Shown: piece after piece, positions 8,341 to 16,988 of the stretch
Numbering within the stretch: position 1 is the first letter of the stretch
How the letters are laid out: every line of letters begins with the position of its first letter
Source: Nostoc sp. 'Peltigera membranacea cyanobiont' N6
Lineage (GTDB): Bacteria; Cyanobacteriota; Cyanobacteriia; Cyanobacteriales; Nostocaceae
Length of the DNA stretch: 64,000 nt
Direction of reading: 5' to 3'
Assembly: GCF_002949735.1 (NCBI RefSeq)
Contig: NZ_CP026684.1
Location: 103,442 to 167,441 of the forward strand
The notes under the pieces: model-generated
Database searches by the model: none
What the model was told of the DNA's origin: nothing
What the model saw: the letters and a program-made list of their open reading frames with translations, nothing else
Program-made: the position numbers and the translations under genes

Positions 8341-8420
8341 AACGCACCCCCCAGGTACGGCAACAAGCTTGCCCTCCTTTCACGGTTCCCCTACCTAAGT
8401 AGGTCAACCACCGTGACAGA
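8341..8420 (+). other. Candidate origin of transfer (oriT)
   Basis: Upstream of mobC, 8380-8416 forms an inverted repeat: TCACGG at one end, CCGTGA at the other, and the inner palindrome ACCTAAGTAGGT. Just before it lies CAAGCTTGCCCTCC, whose GCCCTCC resembles the nic region of IncQ-type origins. Hairpins beside a conserved nick site immediately upstream of MobC and relaxase genes are typical of oriT. The assignment rests on position and structure only. Confidence 0.4.
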
Positions 8421-8682
8421 GGGGAAGATGATACGAAAATTCTCTCTGGGAGTTCAGCCTAGAAAATTTCTGCAAGGTTTGGGCGGATTAGCTTTTTAAT
8501 TGCGCGATGAGCTATGCTCCGCCCTAGGCGATCGCTCGCTTTCGCTATATCGAGATACATCCTGAGCAACGCTATCTTGACTTTCTTAGTACTCAACCAA
8601 AGCTATTGCAGCGCATTCTATTATCTCGCATCGCATCTTGGCATCGCATCAGAATCGTAAGTAACCGCTTGGTCAATGACAA
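8421..8682. other. Intergenic stretch before mobC
   Basis: No gene is visible. It contains HIP1-like GCGATCGCT near 8529 and repeat-like GATGAGCTATGCTCCGCC. The mobC promoter and relaxosome sites probably lie here, but no convincing promoter hexamers were found. Confidence 0.4.
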
Positions 8683-9090
8683 ATGATAGTGCAGTCGTCA
8701 AACTTAAAACAGCTAATGACTAATGCATCAATAATGCGACAGAAACGCTCACACAGGATAGACATTAGACTGACTTTGGCAGAATACGAGAAAGCACAGT
8801 TAATGGCAGATGAAAATAATCTCACTATGAGTGAGTTGTTTCGTGCCAAGACTCTGAAAAATAGATTGCCCAGGCGTGTCACCAAAGTAGCAGGCCAAAC
8901 TTACTGGGAATTGGGGAAAATAGGTAACAATCTCAACCAAATAGCTAAAGCAATCAATACTTCAGTACTCATGGGAGAACCTGTGGTCGTAGATAGAGCA
9001 TTGTTGTCACAGGTAAGAGATTTGGTGAAACAGGTGCGCCGAGAGATTGCTGAAATTGATTTAATCACTGATTTACAAGATGAAGCATGA
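8683..9090 (+). CDS. mobC: MobC-family relaxosome accessory protein
   Basis: This 135-residue protein has a basic N-terminal stretch (RSHRIDIRLTLAEYEKA) with ribbon-helix-helix character. The MobC hallmark LGKIGNNLNQIAKAINT follows at residues 79-95, with a helical tail after it. MobC proteins bind oriT and help the relaxase open the strands. The gene overlaps the relaxase by four bases (ATGA), so the two are probably translationally coupled. The ATG at 8716 or 8734 could be the true start, because homology begins only after about residue 20. Confidence 0.85.
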   Translation: MIVQSSNLKQLMTNASIMRQKRSHRIDIRLTLAEYEKAQLMADENNLTMSELFRAKTLKNRLPRRVTKVAGQTYWELGKIGNNLNQIAKAINTSVLMGEPVVVDRALLSQVRDLVKQVRREIAEIDLITDLQDEA

Positions 9091-10592
9091 TTGGCAAGCA
9101 CATCAAAGGTAAAAGTTTTCGGGGACTGCTAAACTACCTCTTTGGCAAAGATGGAGCAAGACAAATCGGTGGGAATATGGAAGGAACAAACCCACGCGAA
9201 TTAGCAGCTGAATTTGGTATATCTCGAAGATTAAACCCGAAGGTAAGCAGGGCTGTTTATCACGCTTCTCTCAGTTTGGCCCACAAAGAGAGTTTAGATG
9301 ATAATACTTGGGATGAAATCGCCCAAAAGTATCTGCAAGCAATGGGTTTTGATATGAACCAATATGTCGTAGTGCGGCATACTGACCGTACTCATGAACA
9401 CATACATATTGCTGCCAGTCGCATTCAATTAGATGGCACTACAGTTTCTGATAGCTGGGACGATCGCAGAAGTGAAGCGGTAATTCGTAAGTTGGAGCAG
9501 GAATACAATTTGCAATCGGTGCAACCAAGTTGGGAAAAAGATAAGCATAGTCCAACTACTGGCGAACGTAGGCATATTGCCAGAACTGGAGAGGAAAGCG
9601 TTAGAGTCAGACTTCAGCGATCGCTCGACCAAGCAACACACGACCATCCCACTATGCCAGAGTTAATAGAGCGAACGCAACAACAAGGTATTAATGTCCG
9701 TGTTGGTTATACTCGCACAGGTATTGTCAAAGGCATTAGTTATCAACTTGATAGTGTGGCTTTTAGTGGTACGCATCTTGGTAAAGCATACACCTTTCCT
9801 GGTTTACAAAAGCATCGAGGTGTAAACTATAGTCCCAAGCGGGATGACAAACGCATCCAGAAACTCATGGAACAAGCTGTGGAAAATCCCACACTAGCAG
9901 TGCCTCCAAAACAGGATGACAAACGTATTCAGAAAATCATGGAGCAAGCTGTTGAAAATCCTACGCCAGCAGTTACTCAAACAAACTCCTTGCCTATACC
10001 AGAACCAACAAACTGGGAGCAAATACGCCTAAACTTAAGCCAGCAGTACAATTTACCCAATTCTCTGCTCACAGAACTGTATGAAAAGGGTTGGCTCTAT
10101 GCAAGTCAAACAGGTCAAGCAATATTTGTGGAACGCACACTCGATGATCTTCCAACTCTTGCCAAGCAGCTAGAACCAACGGGTGACTTCACCGCCATTC
10201 CCCTGAACTCTGAACCGACAAAAAAAGGTAGTTTTTGGATTGCTACAGATGCCACAGTAGAAAGAGCAGTGCTACTAAGTGACCCGATTGAAGTTCTCTC
10301 TGTCATTGCCTTAGAATCAACTGTTGACAAAAAACAGCGCAAACCTACGTTGTATTGGAGTGTAGGCGATAGCGAGCAAATACCTTTAGAATTTTTGCGA
10401 TCGCTCGATGCAGTAGTCATCGCTTTTAAAGATCATGAGAAAGTTGAGGACTTGGTATTTGGGCTATTGGCTGAACTACCCCAAGCTAAACGAGTTTCTC
10501 CCGGTAAAATTGGTTGGAACAGGATGATTTCTAGCAATACCCAACAGTTAGAGCTAAGACGATCACTCCCCTCTCAGAGTTTAGAGATTTGA
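9087..10592 (+). CDS. mobA: MOBP-type relaxase with degenerate Toprim-like C-terminal domain
   Basis: This 501-residue protein begins with a relaxase domain (about 1-240). Tyr17 in GLLNYLFG is the likely nicking residue, and RHTDRTHEHIHI (97-108) is the metal-binding histidine motif. Residues about 249-297 are a tandem duplication of a unit containing DDKRIQK.MEQAVENP, encoded near 9832-9980. A C-terminal region (about 305-480) resembles the DUF3991/Toprim part of other cyanobacterial relaxases. There, LLSDPIEVLS and AFKDH stand where active Toprims have ES and DxD motifs, so it is probably non-catalytic. It would nick oriT and pilot the strand to the secretion channel. Confidence 0.85.
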   Translation: MIGKHIKGKSFRGLLNYLFGKDGARQIGGNMEGTNPRELAAEFGISRRLNPKVSRAVYHASLSLAHKESLDDNTWDEIAQKYLQAMGFDMNQYVVVRHTDRTHEHIHIAASRIQLDGTTVSDSWDDRRSEAVIRKLEQEYNLQSVQPSWEKDKHSPTTGERRHIARTGEESVRVRLQRSLDQATHDHPTMPELIERTQQQGINVRVGYTRTGIVKGISYQLDSVAFSGTHLGKAYTFPGLQKHRGVNYSPKRDDKRIQKLMEQAVENPTLAVPPKQDDKRIQKIMEQAVENPTPAVTQTNSLPIPEPTNWEQIRLNLSQQYNLPNSLLTELYEKGWLYASQTGQAIFVERTLDDLPTLAKQLEPTGDFTAIPLNSEPTKKGSFWIATDATVERAVLLSDPIEVLSVIALESTVDKKQRKPTLYWSVGDSEQIPLEFLRSLDAVVIAFKDHEKVEDLVFGLLAELPQAKRVSPGKIGWNRMISSNTQQLELRRSLPSQSLEI

Positions 10593-10837
10593 TTTTAAAA
10601 AAGCTTACCACCAGAGGGAAGCGGAAAACTTGTATAGTAGATATTCACCCTGGGTTCGCTCAGATACTAGCTGGCAAATTACAAGCTAACGCCGAGTGCT
10701 ATGTTTCCAGAGATACAAGGAATACTGAGCATCTGACACGGTTCATGGCAGACAAGATTCTACCATCAGCCTACAAACGAATAGGTTTTAGAGATGTCCG
10801 CACCCATTCATTTCGCAGAGCTACATTTTTAAGATAA
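10589..10837 (+). pseudogene. C-terminal fragment of a tyrosine recombinase
   Basis: The 82-codon frame contains VDIHPGFAQILAGKL, ECYVSRDT and VRTHSFRRATFL. These match the region up to the conserved H-x-x-R box of cyanobacterial phage-type integrases. The frame ends right after that box, so the second active-site histidine and the tyrosine are missing. The N-terminal domain is missing too. It starts with TTG overlapping the relaxase stop codon, probably by chance. This is a dead remnant of an older integration event. Confidence 0.65.
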
Positions 10838-10960
10838 AAGCCTACCTGGATAAGGGTTTTAATTTGAGTACGCTTTCCAAATTCAAGTTAGATTTTTATA
10901 TTGATCGGAGTACTATAAAACAAAAACATGTTCAGAACCTCAAATCCAATTGGGTGCTAG

Positions 10961-11800
10961 TTAAAATCGGTGAGAGTTAGCTATTATTTCGCTAATAGAT
11001 TTCCAGTAAGTTTCAAACATAACTTCATGTTCGGCTTTGGAAATTTCAAAATGAGGTACTTCAGCCCTTTTGATTCCGTGTAAATAAGGAGAAATTAGCA
11101 TCTGACCTTTTGCTTCAGTTCCATCGATACAAGTAGCAGACATATAAGGATAACTAGAAGAAATATATATTTCAAACTTTCCTGGCAATCCTAATTTATC
11201 AAATTCTGTTTGCAAAGCTTTCACAGCATTGAGAGAAACCCTGATGCGGTTGTTCAGTTCTAATTCCCCTCTGTCTTGAGCATATTGCTTAGTAATTTCA
11301 CAATCAGGGTCAAGAAAAATATATTTAAATACAACACCTTTTCTTAGCAACTCTAAAATAGGTTCCTTGAATTCACGAGATGGTCTTTGCTCAAAATATC
11401 CAACAAAAGAACGGTGTGAAATTCCTAAATTTACTACTTCATATTTAGCTCTCAAAAGTATATCTACTTTTTCCGAAATACTTGGTCTACCGCTCTCGTA
11501 TAACTTAAAACCAGCTTTGTAATCTGGAAATTTAGTATTTAATAAATCTTCAAGTTCTGTTAAAAAAAGTTCGCGCTCCTCTGATTTAATTAACTTTTCA
11601 TAAAAAAATGGTATGGCAACTGCAACAGCTAAAAATGTACCAATATCTTTAGTCGCATCCCAAAAAAAACCTACTTTTCCTAAAGCAGTTAGCCTAAGCA
11701 AAATACCTACAAGAAAAACTATTACCCCTGCAAGACCGTAATACCTGCCCAGAAGTCGCTTCAGAGGACTTTTAAAATCTTGTCTTGACTGATTCGGCAT
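10961..11800 (-). CDS. Membrane-anchored protein, unknown cytoplasmic domain
   Basis: This 279-residue protein has two predicted transmembrane segments (about 21-42 and 50-66), then a soluble domain of about 210 residues. Recognisable stretches are VVNLGISHRSFVGYFEQ, GVVFKYIFLDPDC and GQMLISPYLHG. They faintly recall phospholipase-D-fold regulatory domains seen in bacterial defence proteins, but no HKD motif is present. It lies downstream of the CBASS operon on the same strand, separated by a MITE. Membrane anchoring and position would suit a defence effector or an unrelated sensor. No family is assigned. Confidence 0.65.
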   Translation of the reverse strand: MPNQSRQDFKSPLKRLLGRYYGLAGVIVFLVGILLRLTALGKVGFFWDATKDIGTFLAVAVAIPFFYEKLIKSEERELFLTELEDLLNTKFPDYKAGFKLYESGRPSISEKVDILLRAKYEVVNLGISHRSFVGYFEQRPSREFKEPILELLRKGVVFKYIFLDPDCEITKQYAQDRGELELNNRIRVSLNAVKALQTEFDKLGLPGKFEIYISSSYPYMSATCIDGTEAKGQMLISPYLHGIKRAEVPHFEISKAEHEVMFETYWKSISEIIANSHRF

Positions 11801-11945
11801 TTTCTCTTATATATCTCTAAGTGTTTAGCTACTGAGCTAAAACTGGAATTCAGTCAAAAATAACACAAAAGTACCTATGCAAATTAGAGGACGACTATTT
11901 CACATTTCAAATAGTGATAATCTTAGCATAAACCTAAATAGGCAT

Positions 11946-12112
11946 TAGACCTCTTGCAAAATTATTTTGTGGTATGATTAGAGATTTTCTTAAAAATGTA
12001 CATTCAAATTGATGCAGAGAACTTTTATTACTTCATTGGTATGTCTGATTCAAATTGAACGCAAATTTTAAAACTCACCATTATACCATAAATTATTTTT
12101 GCAAGAGGTCTA
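11946..12112. mobile_element. MITE with 30-bp inverted ends, TA target duplication
   Basis: The left end GACCTCTTGCAAAATTATTT (from 11948) is mirrored at the right end by AAATTATTTTTGCAAGAGGT (to 12110). TA flanks both sides (11946-11947, 12111-12112). It is 167 bp and has no coding potential, so it needs a transposase in trans. TA duplication points to IS630/Tc1-mariner enzymes. Its ends differ from those of the IS at 62832. It sits six bases after the TRIP13-like stop codon and may serve as the operon terminator. Confidence 0.8.
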
Positions 12113-12117
12113 TTGAG

Positions 12118-13401
12118 TTACGTTAAACCCATACGAGGTGTTGGCAAAAGCTTGCGTGCTTGTGTTAAAAGGTCTTCCGCTTGCAGCTTTCGTTTTTGGC
12201 TGTAGGCATCGCGCAAAGCTCCAGCCAGCAATCTATCTGTGAGGTCTGATGCTGTGAACGGAATGTTTTCATTTTTAGACTCTTGTGTACCAGTCAGATA
12301 AACCAACTTAGTAACTTGTTCTAAAGTTAGTTCTAATTCGGGAACTATACTCCTGATAATTTCTGCACGTATTTCGTCCGTTGGACGCTCAAAAAATAAA
12401 TCAAGGGCGGCACGACGACGGATTGCAGGATCAAGTGCGTTAGGTCGATTTGTGATGAAGATGACTGCAATAGGCAGACGGGTTAGGCGAAGGTTGTCTA
12501 GTTGCTGTAGCACCGTATTGAGTCCAGCTTTGTCCTCATGATGCATCTGTTCGCTATCCCGTCTGGCTGCAAGTGCATCAGCTTCATCCAAAAGGAGCAA
12601 TATCGGCTCATTACGAGAAGACTTAGCACGAGCTTCAGCATGAGCAAACGCTTGTGCAATTAAGTCACTCATTTCCCCTACCTGACCAGTACCACGAATT
12701 TGAGTATTAATCTTCAGCAAGTGTACACGAGTTTTGTCTCCAATACGACGAGCCAATGCATCGCCAATGGTTTCCGCCAGTACAGTTTTGCCAGTGCCAA
12801 CATCGCCAGAAAGAAGAACTAGGGGTACACGACTGCGTAGTTGTTCGCATAACAAAAGTACACAACCGTGGTGCTTAATACTCCAAGCCTCTACTTGTTC
12901 TGGATACAGTAGCATCTCCAGTTCGATGAGCAGTCGCAACTTATAATTTTCGAGTCCCACAAGGCGTTCATACAAGGACTGAGCAACCTTATCTGGAAAA
13001 ACTTTCTCAAACTCAAAGAACTTAACAAGTTGGGATAAATCTTGGGAAACTCCCATAGAAATTAAACTCCTTGAAAACGGATTTGTAATATTGCTTTCAG
13101 GGGAAGGGATGCTACTGTGTCCGGCTGGGAAAAATACCCGTACTGGAAGGCTGGATAGTTTCTCGCCACGACGCACCAGATCGAGCTTATGCACTGCCAT
13201 CGTCAACTCATCGTCGCCGATGTTGTAACCAGCCTTCTCTATGTACTGGCGCAACACCTTTGGGATGGCAGTTCGTTTAGCAACATTTTCTCTACGTGCT
13301 ATCTCCTCAGCCTCAGCTATTATCGCCAATGCTCCTAATCGCAACTGCCCCAATAGCTGATTTTCAGAACCGATAAGTTGTATTGGAGTGTCAGATGTCA
13401 T
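12118..13401 (-). CDS. cap6: TRIP13-like AAA+ ATPase of CBASS (Cap6)
   Basis: This 427-residue protein has an N-terminal region of about 190 residues followed by an AAA+ core. Walker A is GDVGTGKT (199-206), Walker B LLLLDEAD (268-275), sensor-1 is in FITNRP, and the arginine region is IRRRAALDLFF. In type III CBASS the TRIP13/Pch2-like ATPase unfolds the closed HORMA protein and so switches off the nucleotide synthase. The start overlaps the HORMA gene by four bases (ATGA). It is the last gene of a four-gene leftward operon. Confidence 0.88.
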   Translation of the reverse strand: MTSDTPIQLIGSENQLLGQLRLGALAIIAEAEEIARRENVAKRTAIPKVLRQYIEKAGYNIGDDELTMAVHKLDLVRRGEKLSSLPVRVFFPAGHSSIPSPESNITNPFSRSLISMGVSQDLSQLVKFFEFEKVFPDKVAQSLYERLVGLENYKLRLLIELEMLLYPEQVEAWSIKHHGCVLLLCEQLRSRVPLVLLSGDVGTGKTVLAETIGDALARRIGDKTRVHLLKINTQIRGTGQVGEMSDLIAQAFAHAEARAKSSRNEPILLLLDEADALAARRDSEQMHHEDKAGLNTVLQQLDNLRLTRLPIAVIFITNRPNALDPAIRRRAALDLFFERPTDEIRAEIIRSIVPELELTLEQVTKLVYLTGTQESKNENIPFTASDLTDRLLAGALRDAYSQKRKLQAEDLLTQARKLLPTPRMGLT

Positions 13402-13913
13402 CGTGTAAAATGCTTACGACTAAGACCATAGTTATCTTTTGAATACGTGCGGTCATTAATCCAGTTACCGCCACTATAGTTTAACTGACCAGCAGAACTC
13501 CATTTCAGTTGTAAATCTTCTCGAATTTCATCTTTCTCCATTTCACTCATACTTTTCCATCGCTCATTATGGGTAACTCGCACATGGAAGCTGGCATTTG
13601 CTAGTTCTAATTGATAGCGGATGCCGCCGGAAGGGTCATCGGCGAGTCCAACTCCTGCCACAAAGACGATATATTCCAATTCTTCTAAAACATAATCGCT
13701 GTTCGGTTGAGTCCAAACGAACTTAACTCGATCAATGACTTCCTCATCCAAGAAGACTCTTACATCGTTGATCAGTCTCTTGGCATAGTCTTCAGGGAAA
13801 TAACCATAGGTATCCAGTATTGCCAAGAAATCAGCCTGAACTTTGCGGCTAACATAGACTACTTTAGTAAGCGTGCTTGTCTGGGTTGTGGATTTAGTAC
13901 GAGTTGTGGTCAT
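13398..13913 (-). CDS. cap7: Bacterial HORMA-domain protein of CBASS (Cap7)
   Basis: This 171-residue protein contains YVSRKVQADFLAILDTYGYF, FVWTQPNSDYVLEELEYIVF and a C-terminal stretch YSKDNYGLSRKHF, which fit the bacterial HORMA1 family. The length suits a single HORMA domain with its C-terminal safety belt. In type III CBASS it senses a peptide from phage proteins, closes around it, and activates the CD-NTase. It lies 17 bp after the CD-NTase and overlaps the TRIP13-like gene. The operon context raises confidence. The fold was recognised by eye only. Confidence 0.8.
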   Translation of the reverse strand: MTTTRTKSTTQTSTLTKVVYVSRKVQADFLAILDTYGYFPEDYAKRLINDVRVFLDEEVIDRVKFVWTQPNSDYVLEELEYIVFVAGVGLADDPSGGIRYQLELANASFHVRVTHNERWKSMSEMEKDEIREDLQLKWSSAGQLNYSGGNWINDRTYSKDNYGLSRKHFTR

Positions 13914-13930
13914 TAACTATAAATTCCTTT

Positions 13931-14926
13931 TTATATAGGCTCGGAAAGAGTTCGGAACTCATCACCAAAAACTTGACACCACGCATCTACAGCAGCATCT
14001 TCATCACCGTCAAACTCACAACTTTTGGCATCCATCATTGCATCATAAGCTTCTTGAACCCGCTCCAAATAACTCAGGCGAGTTTTCTCAGTCCAAGTCT
14101 TAGCAATGTTGTTATTCGGATTTACAGAATCCATAATCACAACTTGGTCGGCTGGAAGTACAACTCGATTCGCATTATAGAAATCGTCAAAAATAATTGG
14201 TTCCAAGAACTGATGTTTGCGTAAAAAAGAAAACACTTGCCGTAAACTGGTTTGCCACTCGTCAGTTACACCATATTCTTCAAAAGCGGCAGCAGTTACA
14301 AGGTCGCAGAAAATTGACGGCTGGGTTAAATCACCTTGTTGATTGTTCCACCATTTCACCATACGAACAAGACGATTAAACTTGACGGGGCCAGAAATTT
14401 GTTTGCTCAGTGCTATGCGCTGGCTAATAAAATCATTGTGGCAAGTGACTGATGTCAGACGCCAACCATCCTTACGAGGTATCCAGCCCCCATTCGGTAG
14501 ACCGAGAGAATCATCACGGATAATTGGTGCTACATCAACATTTAACTTGATACCACTGCGAAACTTTACCCTTACTGCACTCTTGAGGGGCTTGATGTCT
14601 TCATCCTGCTTTGCTGGGTAGATGTTACGAATTTGATCGCTGGTAAATTTTAAAAGCTTATCCAGTTGTTCTTTAGTTGCGTCTTCACCCGAATAGTAAG
14701 CAGCAATATCTACATCGAAAATATTATCTTCTGTTCTACGCAGTGAAGTAAATTTGGCGTTTGAACCTGCTTTTAGTACCTTCTCTAATGTAAACCGATC
14801 GTCAGCAGAAACTCGGTTTTTGAGTTGCTCGACCATGTAATCGGTTTGTCGGTTTGCTTCTTTAATGTGTTCGTTTGTAGGCCGAATTTGGCTTGCGAAT
14901 CTGTCAAATCTTTCTTTGATAGTCAT
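13931..14926 (-). CDS. CD-NTase, cyclic oligonucleotide synthase of CBASS
   Basis: The 331-residue reading from the ATG at 14926 has the nucleotidyltransferase core: AGSNAKFTSLR (GS motif, 53-63), the DVD metal ligands (71-73), and the third acidic residue in LNVDVAP (near 131). The protein makes a cyclic di- or trinucleotide when activated by the HORMA protein. An in-frame ATG at 14968 lies inside the upstream gene and adds 14 residues unlike the family start, so 14926 is preferred. The clade is probably one used with HORMA/TRIP13 (CdnC or CdnD) but cannot be fixed by eye. Confidence 0.87.
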   Translation of the reverse strand: MTIKERFDRFASQIRPTNEHIKEANRQTDYMVEQLKNRVSADDRFTLEKVLKAGSNAKFTSLRRTEDNIFDVDIAAYYSGEDATKEQLDKLLKFTSDQIRNIYPAKQDEDIKPLKSAVRVKFRSGIKLNVDVAPIIRDDSLGLPNGGWIPRKDGWRLTSVTCHNDFISQRIALSKQISGPVKFNRLVRMVKWWNNQQGDLTQPSIFCDLVTAAAFEEYGVTDEWQTSLRQVFSFLRKHQFLEPIIFDDFYNANRVVLPADQVVIMDSVNPNNNIAKTWTEKTRLSYLERVQEAYDAMMDAKSCEFDGDEDAAVDAWCQVFGDEFRTLSEPI

Positions 14927-14940
14927 ATTTTTTTTGCCAA

Positions 14941-16557
14941 TTATGCTTGTGTAGGTCGGATAACGCATTGTTCACCGACATACGCTGCTGCCAAATCAAT
15001 TGCCCAGTCATAACCCCGATGGAAATTCCACACGATTACAGGTGGATGGATATTCTCCGAAATTTGCTGTCCAATATGGAAGGCGAGTGATACTGGCCCA
15101 GCGTAGAAGATATGAACCCTATTCACGTTAGGTATTCGTTGGGTAATTAAATCCATTGTGCGTCGAAACACCTGTCCGTATTCACGCACCTGATTTTCAC
15201 TACGTACAATACCTCTCTGAGGTAGTAATTTCAAATCCACTTCAATTGCTCCCTCTGGAACAACTTTACGAGTTTGTTCGGGGAACACTTTATAACTCAC
15301 AGTTATGCGAATTATTACATCACCTGTGTGCCTCAGTAGTGTCTCAGGTAAACCCTGTACATCCATAGGAGGAAACTCTTCTCCATCTCCCGGCCATGAC
15401 CAGGTATTTGAGCCTGGACTGGGGTGAAAGTCGAAAAACCTCACCGGCTGGCGGTCTGTGATCAGATGACCAGCTAGAATAGCCAAGGGTATGTGTATGA
15501 TACCGTGGAATACTAATTCTGCTTCACCACGTCGTGCAAGTGTTCCAAATAATGCTCCTTGCGGTTCGGTTATGCGCTGAACGGCAGTTTCTGGACTAGT
15601 AAATACTCCATTTGCTACTAAATCAGTGAAATCTAATAGAGATGTTTCCACCTCACGCCGCTTCAGGTCATCCCCAAAACTTTTGATTACTTCATCTGGT
15701 GCGATCGCTCGCAAAGATTGGGCGCGAAGTATTAATAGTGGCGTTTCAACCGTTCTGGCAGTTTTTACCGCAGCTAGTGGTGGAATCGGTCGAGAGCGTA
15801 ATAACCCGATTGTAAAGGCAGCTGCTGCATTGGCAGCATAGCCATGCCAATTATCATTTTTTTGTGCATCTGCAAAATCACTTATACCCCGAATTTCTAG
15901 AAAACGAGGGGGATTAGTGTGGTTTGCCGCTGCCCGTGCTACTCCAGCACCCTCCATTGCTACAGCGAGGAGCTTTGGACAATCCTGGAGTAAGCGTGGT
16001 AAAGTTTCTGCGTCTGCAATTACTTTTTCTCCACTAGCGATAGGAGCAAAATGCACCTCTGGCAAGGCATTTTCTGTTTGTACAGTTCCTGGACGCAGCA
16101 CGCTGATCTGCCCTTTCCACTCACTTGCCTCGTAGGCATAAGCGCGACCATAAAGTAGGCGATCGGATAGGAACTGTTCTGACCTACGCTGGTCGCCCTC
16201 TGTAGTCAACTTAGCCATCTCATAGTAGTAGCAGAACGTTGACACCACAACATCTCCTAGTTCCAGTTTCCCACGCACACCACCAGCAATTCCTACCATC
16301 ATTACGTTGACTGGTTCCCAACGCTGGAGTAGTCTAGTTGTTGCAACAGCAGCTTCGTTATTACCCATACCTAATAATGCAACGAGAACTACTGTGTAAT
16401 ATTCATTTGAGCCTGGAATGCTAACACGCCCATAGTAATAGGTAAGAGGCTCAAAATCTTCCTGCAACACTTCACAAGAGTCTAGGCGATCACGTACTGC
16501 ATCCCTCTCAATTCTGAGCGCTGTAATGATAGCAAAATCAACGGAGTTGTTTCTCAT
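14941..16557 (-). CDS. CBASS effector: PNP-type nucleosidase fused to SAVED sensor
   Basis: This protein of about 538 residues has an N-terminal purine-nucleoside-phosphorylase/MTAN-like domain (about 5-255). Its motifs are MGNNEAA, GIAGGVRGKLELGDVVVS, VAMEGAGVA and GISDFAD. From about 270 a SAVED domain follows, ending with VHIFYAGPVSLAFHIG and IVWNF...YDWAIDLA. SAVED domains bind the second messenger from the CD-NTase, and related immune PNP domains destroy nucleotides such as ATP. ATG at 16557 is preferred to the GTG at 16563. First gene of the operon, 14 bp before the CD-NTase start. Confidence 0.87.
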   Translation of the reverse strand: MRNNSVDFAIITALRIERDAVRDRLDSCEVLQEDFEPLTYYYGRVSIPGSNEYYTVVLVALLGMGNNEAAVATTRLLQRWEPVNVMMVGIAGGVRGKLELGDVVVSTFCYYYEMAKLTTEGDQRRSEQFLSDRLLYGRAYAYEASEWKGQISVLRPGTVQTENALPEVHFAPIASGEKVIADAETLPRLLQDCPKLLAVAMEGAGVARAAANHTNPPRFLEIRGISDFADAQKNDNWHGYAANAAAAFTIGLLRSRPIPPLAAVKTARTVETPLLILRAQSLRAIAPDEVIKSFGDDLKRREVETSLLDFTDLVANGVFTSPETAVQRITEPQGALFGTLARRGEAELVFHGIIHIPLAILAGHLITDRQPVRFFDFHPSPGSNTWSWPGDGEEFPPMDVQGLPETLLRHTGDVIIRITVSYKVFPEQTRKVVPEGAIEVDLKLLPQRGIVRSENQVREYGQVFRRTMDLITQRIPNVNRVHIFYAGPVSLAFHIGQQISENIHPPVIVWNFHRGYDWAIDLAAAYVGEQCVIRPTQA

Positions 16558-16988
16558 AGTCACGCTGTCAAGGGCGCTGTAACCAAATAGCTGGTAAATT
16601 TAATCAGCGGTTTTGACGATTTTAGACTATTTTTATTTAATTGGGGGGTAGGGCAAACGCATCTAAATACTCTTGATCACAACGAAGCTTAAGAAACAAC
16701 GAAAAAATCAGGATTTCGCGTTTGATTATTTTTAAAGCCCCAAAGCGATCGCCTAATTTCTTCGCAATAAGCAAAGGTTAATGACATTATTTTTAGCTCT
16801 ATTGAGAATAGACTTTACTTATTGACATGATGCGGCCGCCCTAAATTGGGGGGTAATCAAAGCTGTAGCATTTAAAGTTTTCTTTATTCTCAATGAAATA
16901 AAGTATTACATTCTATAACTCTCAATTACGCAATGATTCTAGCAGCTAACGCCACGGATGGGAAAATAAACCTTCAGGCGTAACTGCC
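16558..16988. other. Divergent promoter region between CBASS and primase
   Basis: No gene is visible in 430 bp. AATTGGGGGGTA occurs twice (near 16639 and 16843), and there is a HIP1 octamer near 16746. The region must hold the leftward CBASS promoter and probably the rightward primase promoter. TTGACA-like hexamers exist (for example TATTGACATG near 16819), but no pair stands out. Confidence 0.4.

Noticed and set aside
8045..8402. Two overlapping plus-strand frames upstream of mobC
   Set aside because: They lie over the 11-bp iterons and the oriT candidate, and their translations only mirror the repeats.
14927..14968. Longer start of the CD-NTase
   Set aside because: It would lie within the coding region of the effector. 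The next ATG at 14926 starts after the effector stop codon and fits the family start.
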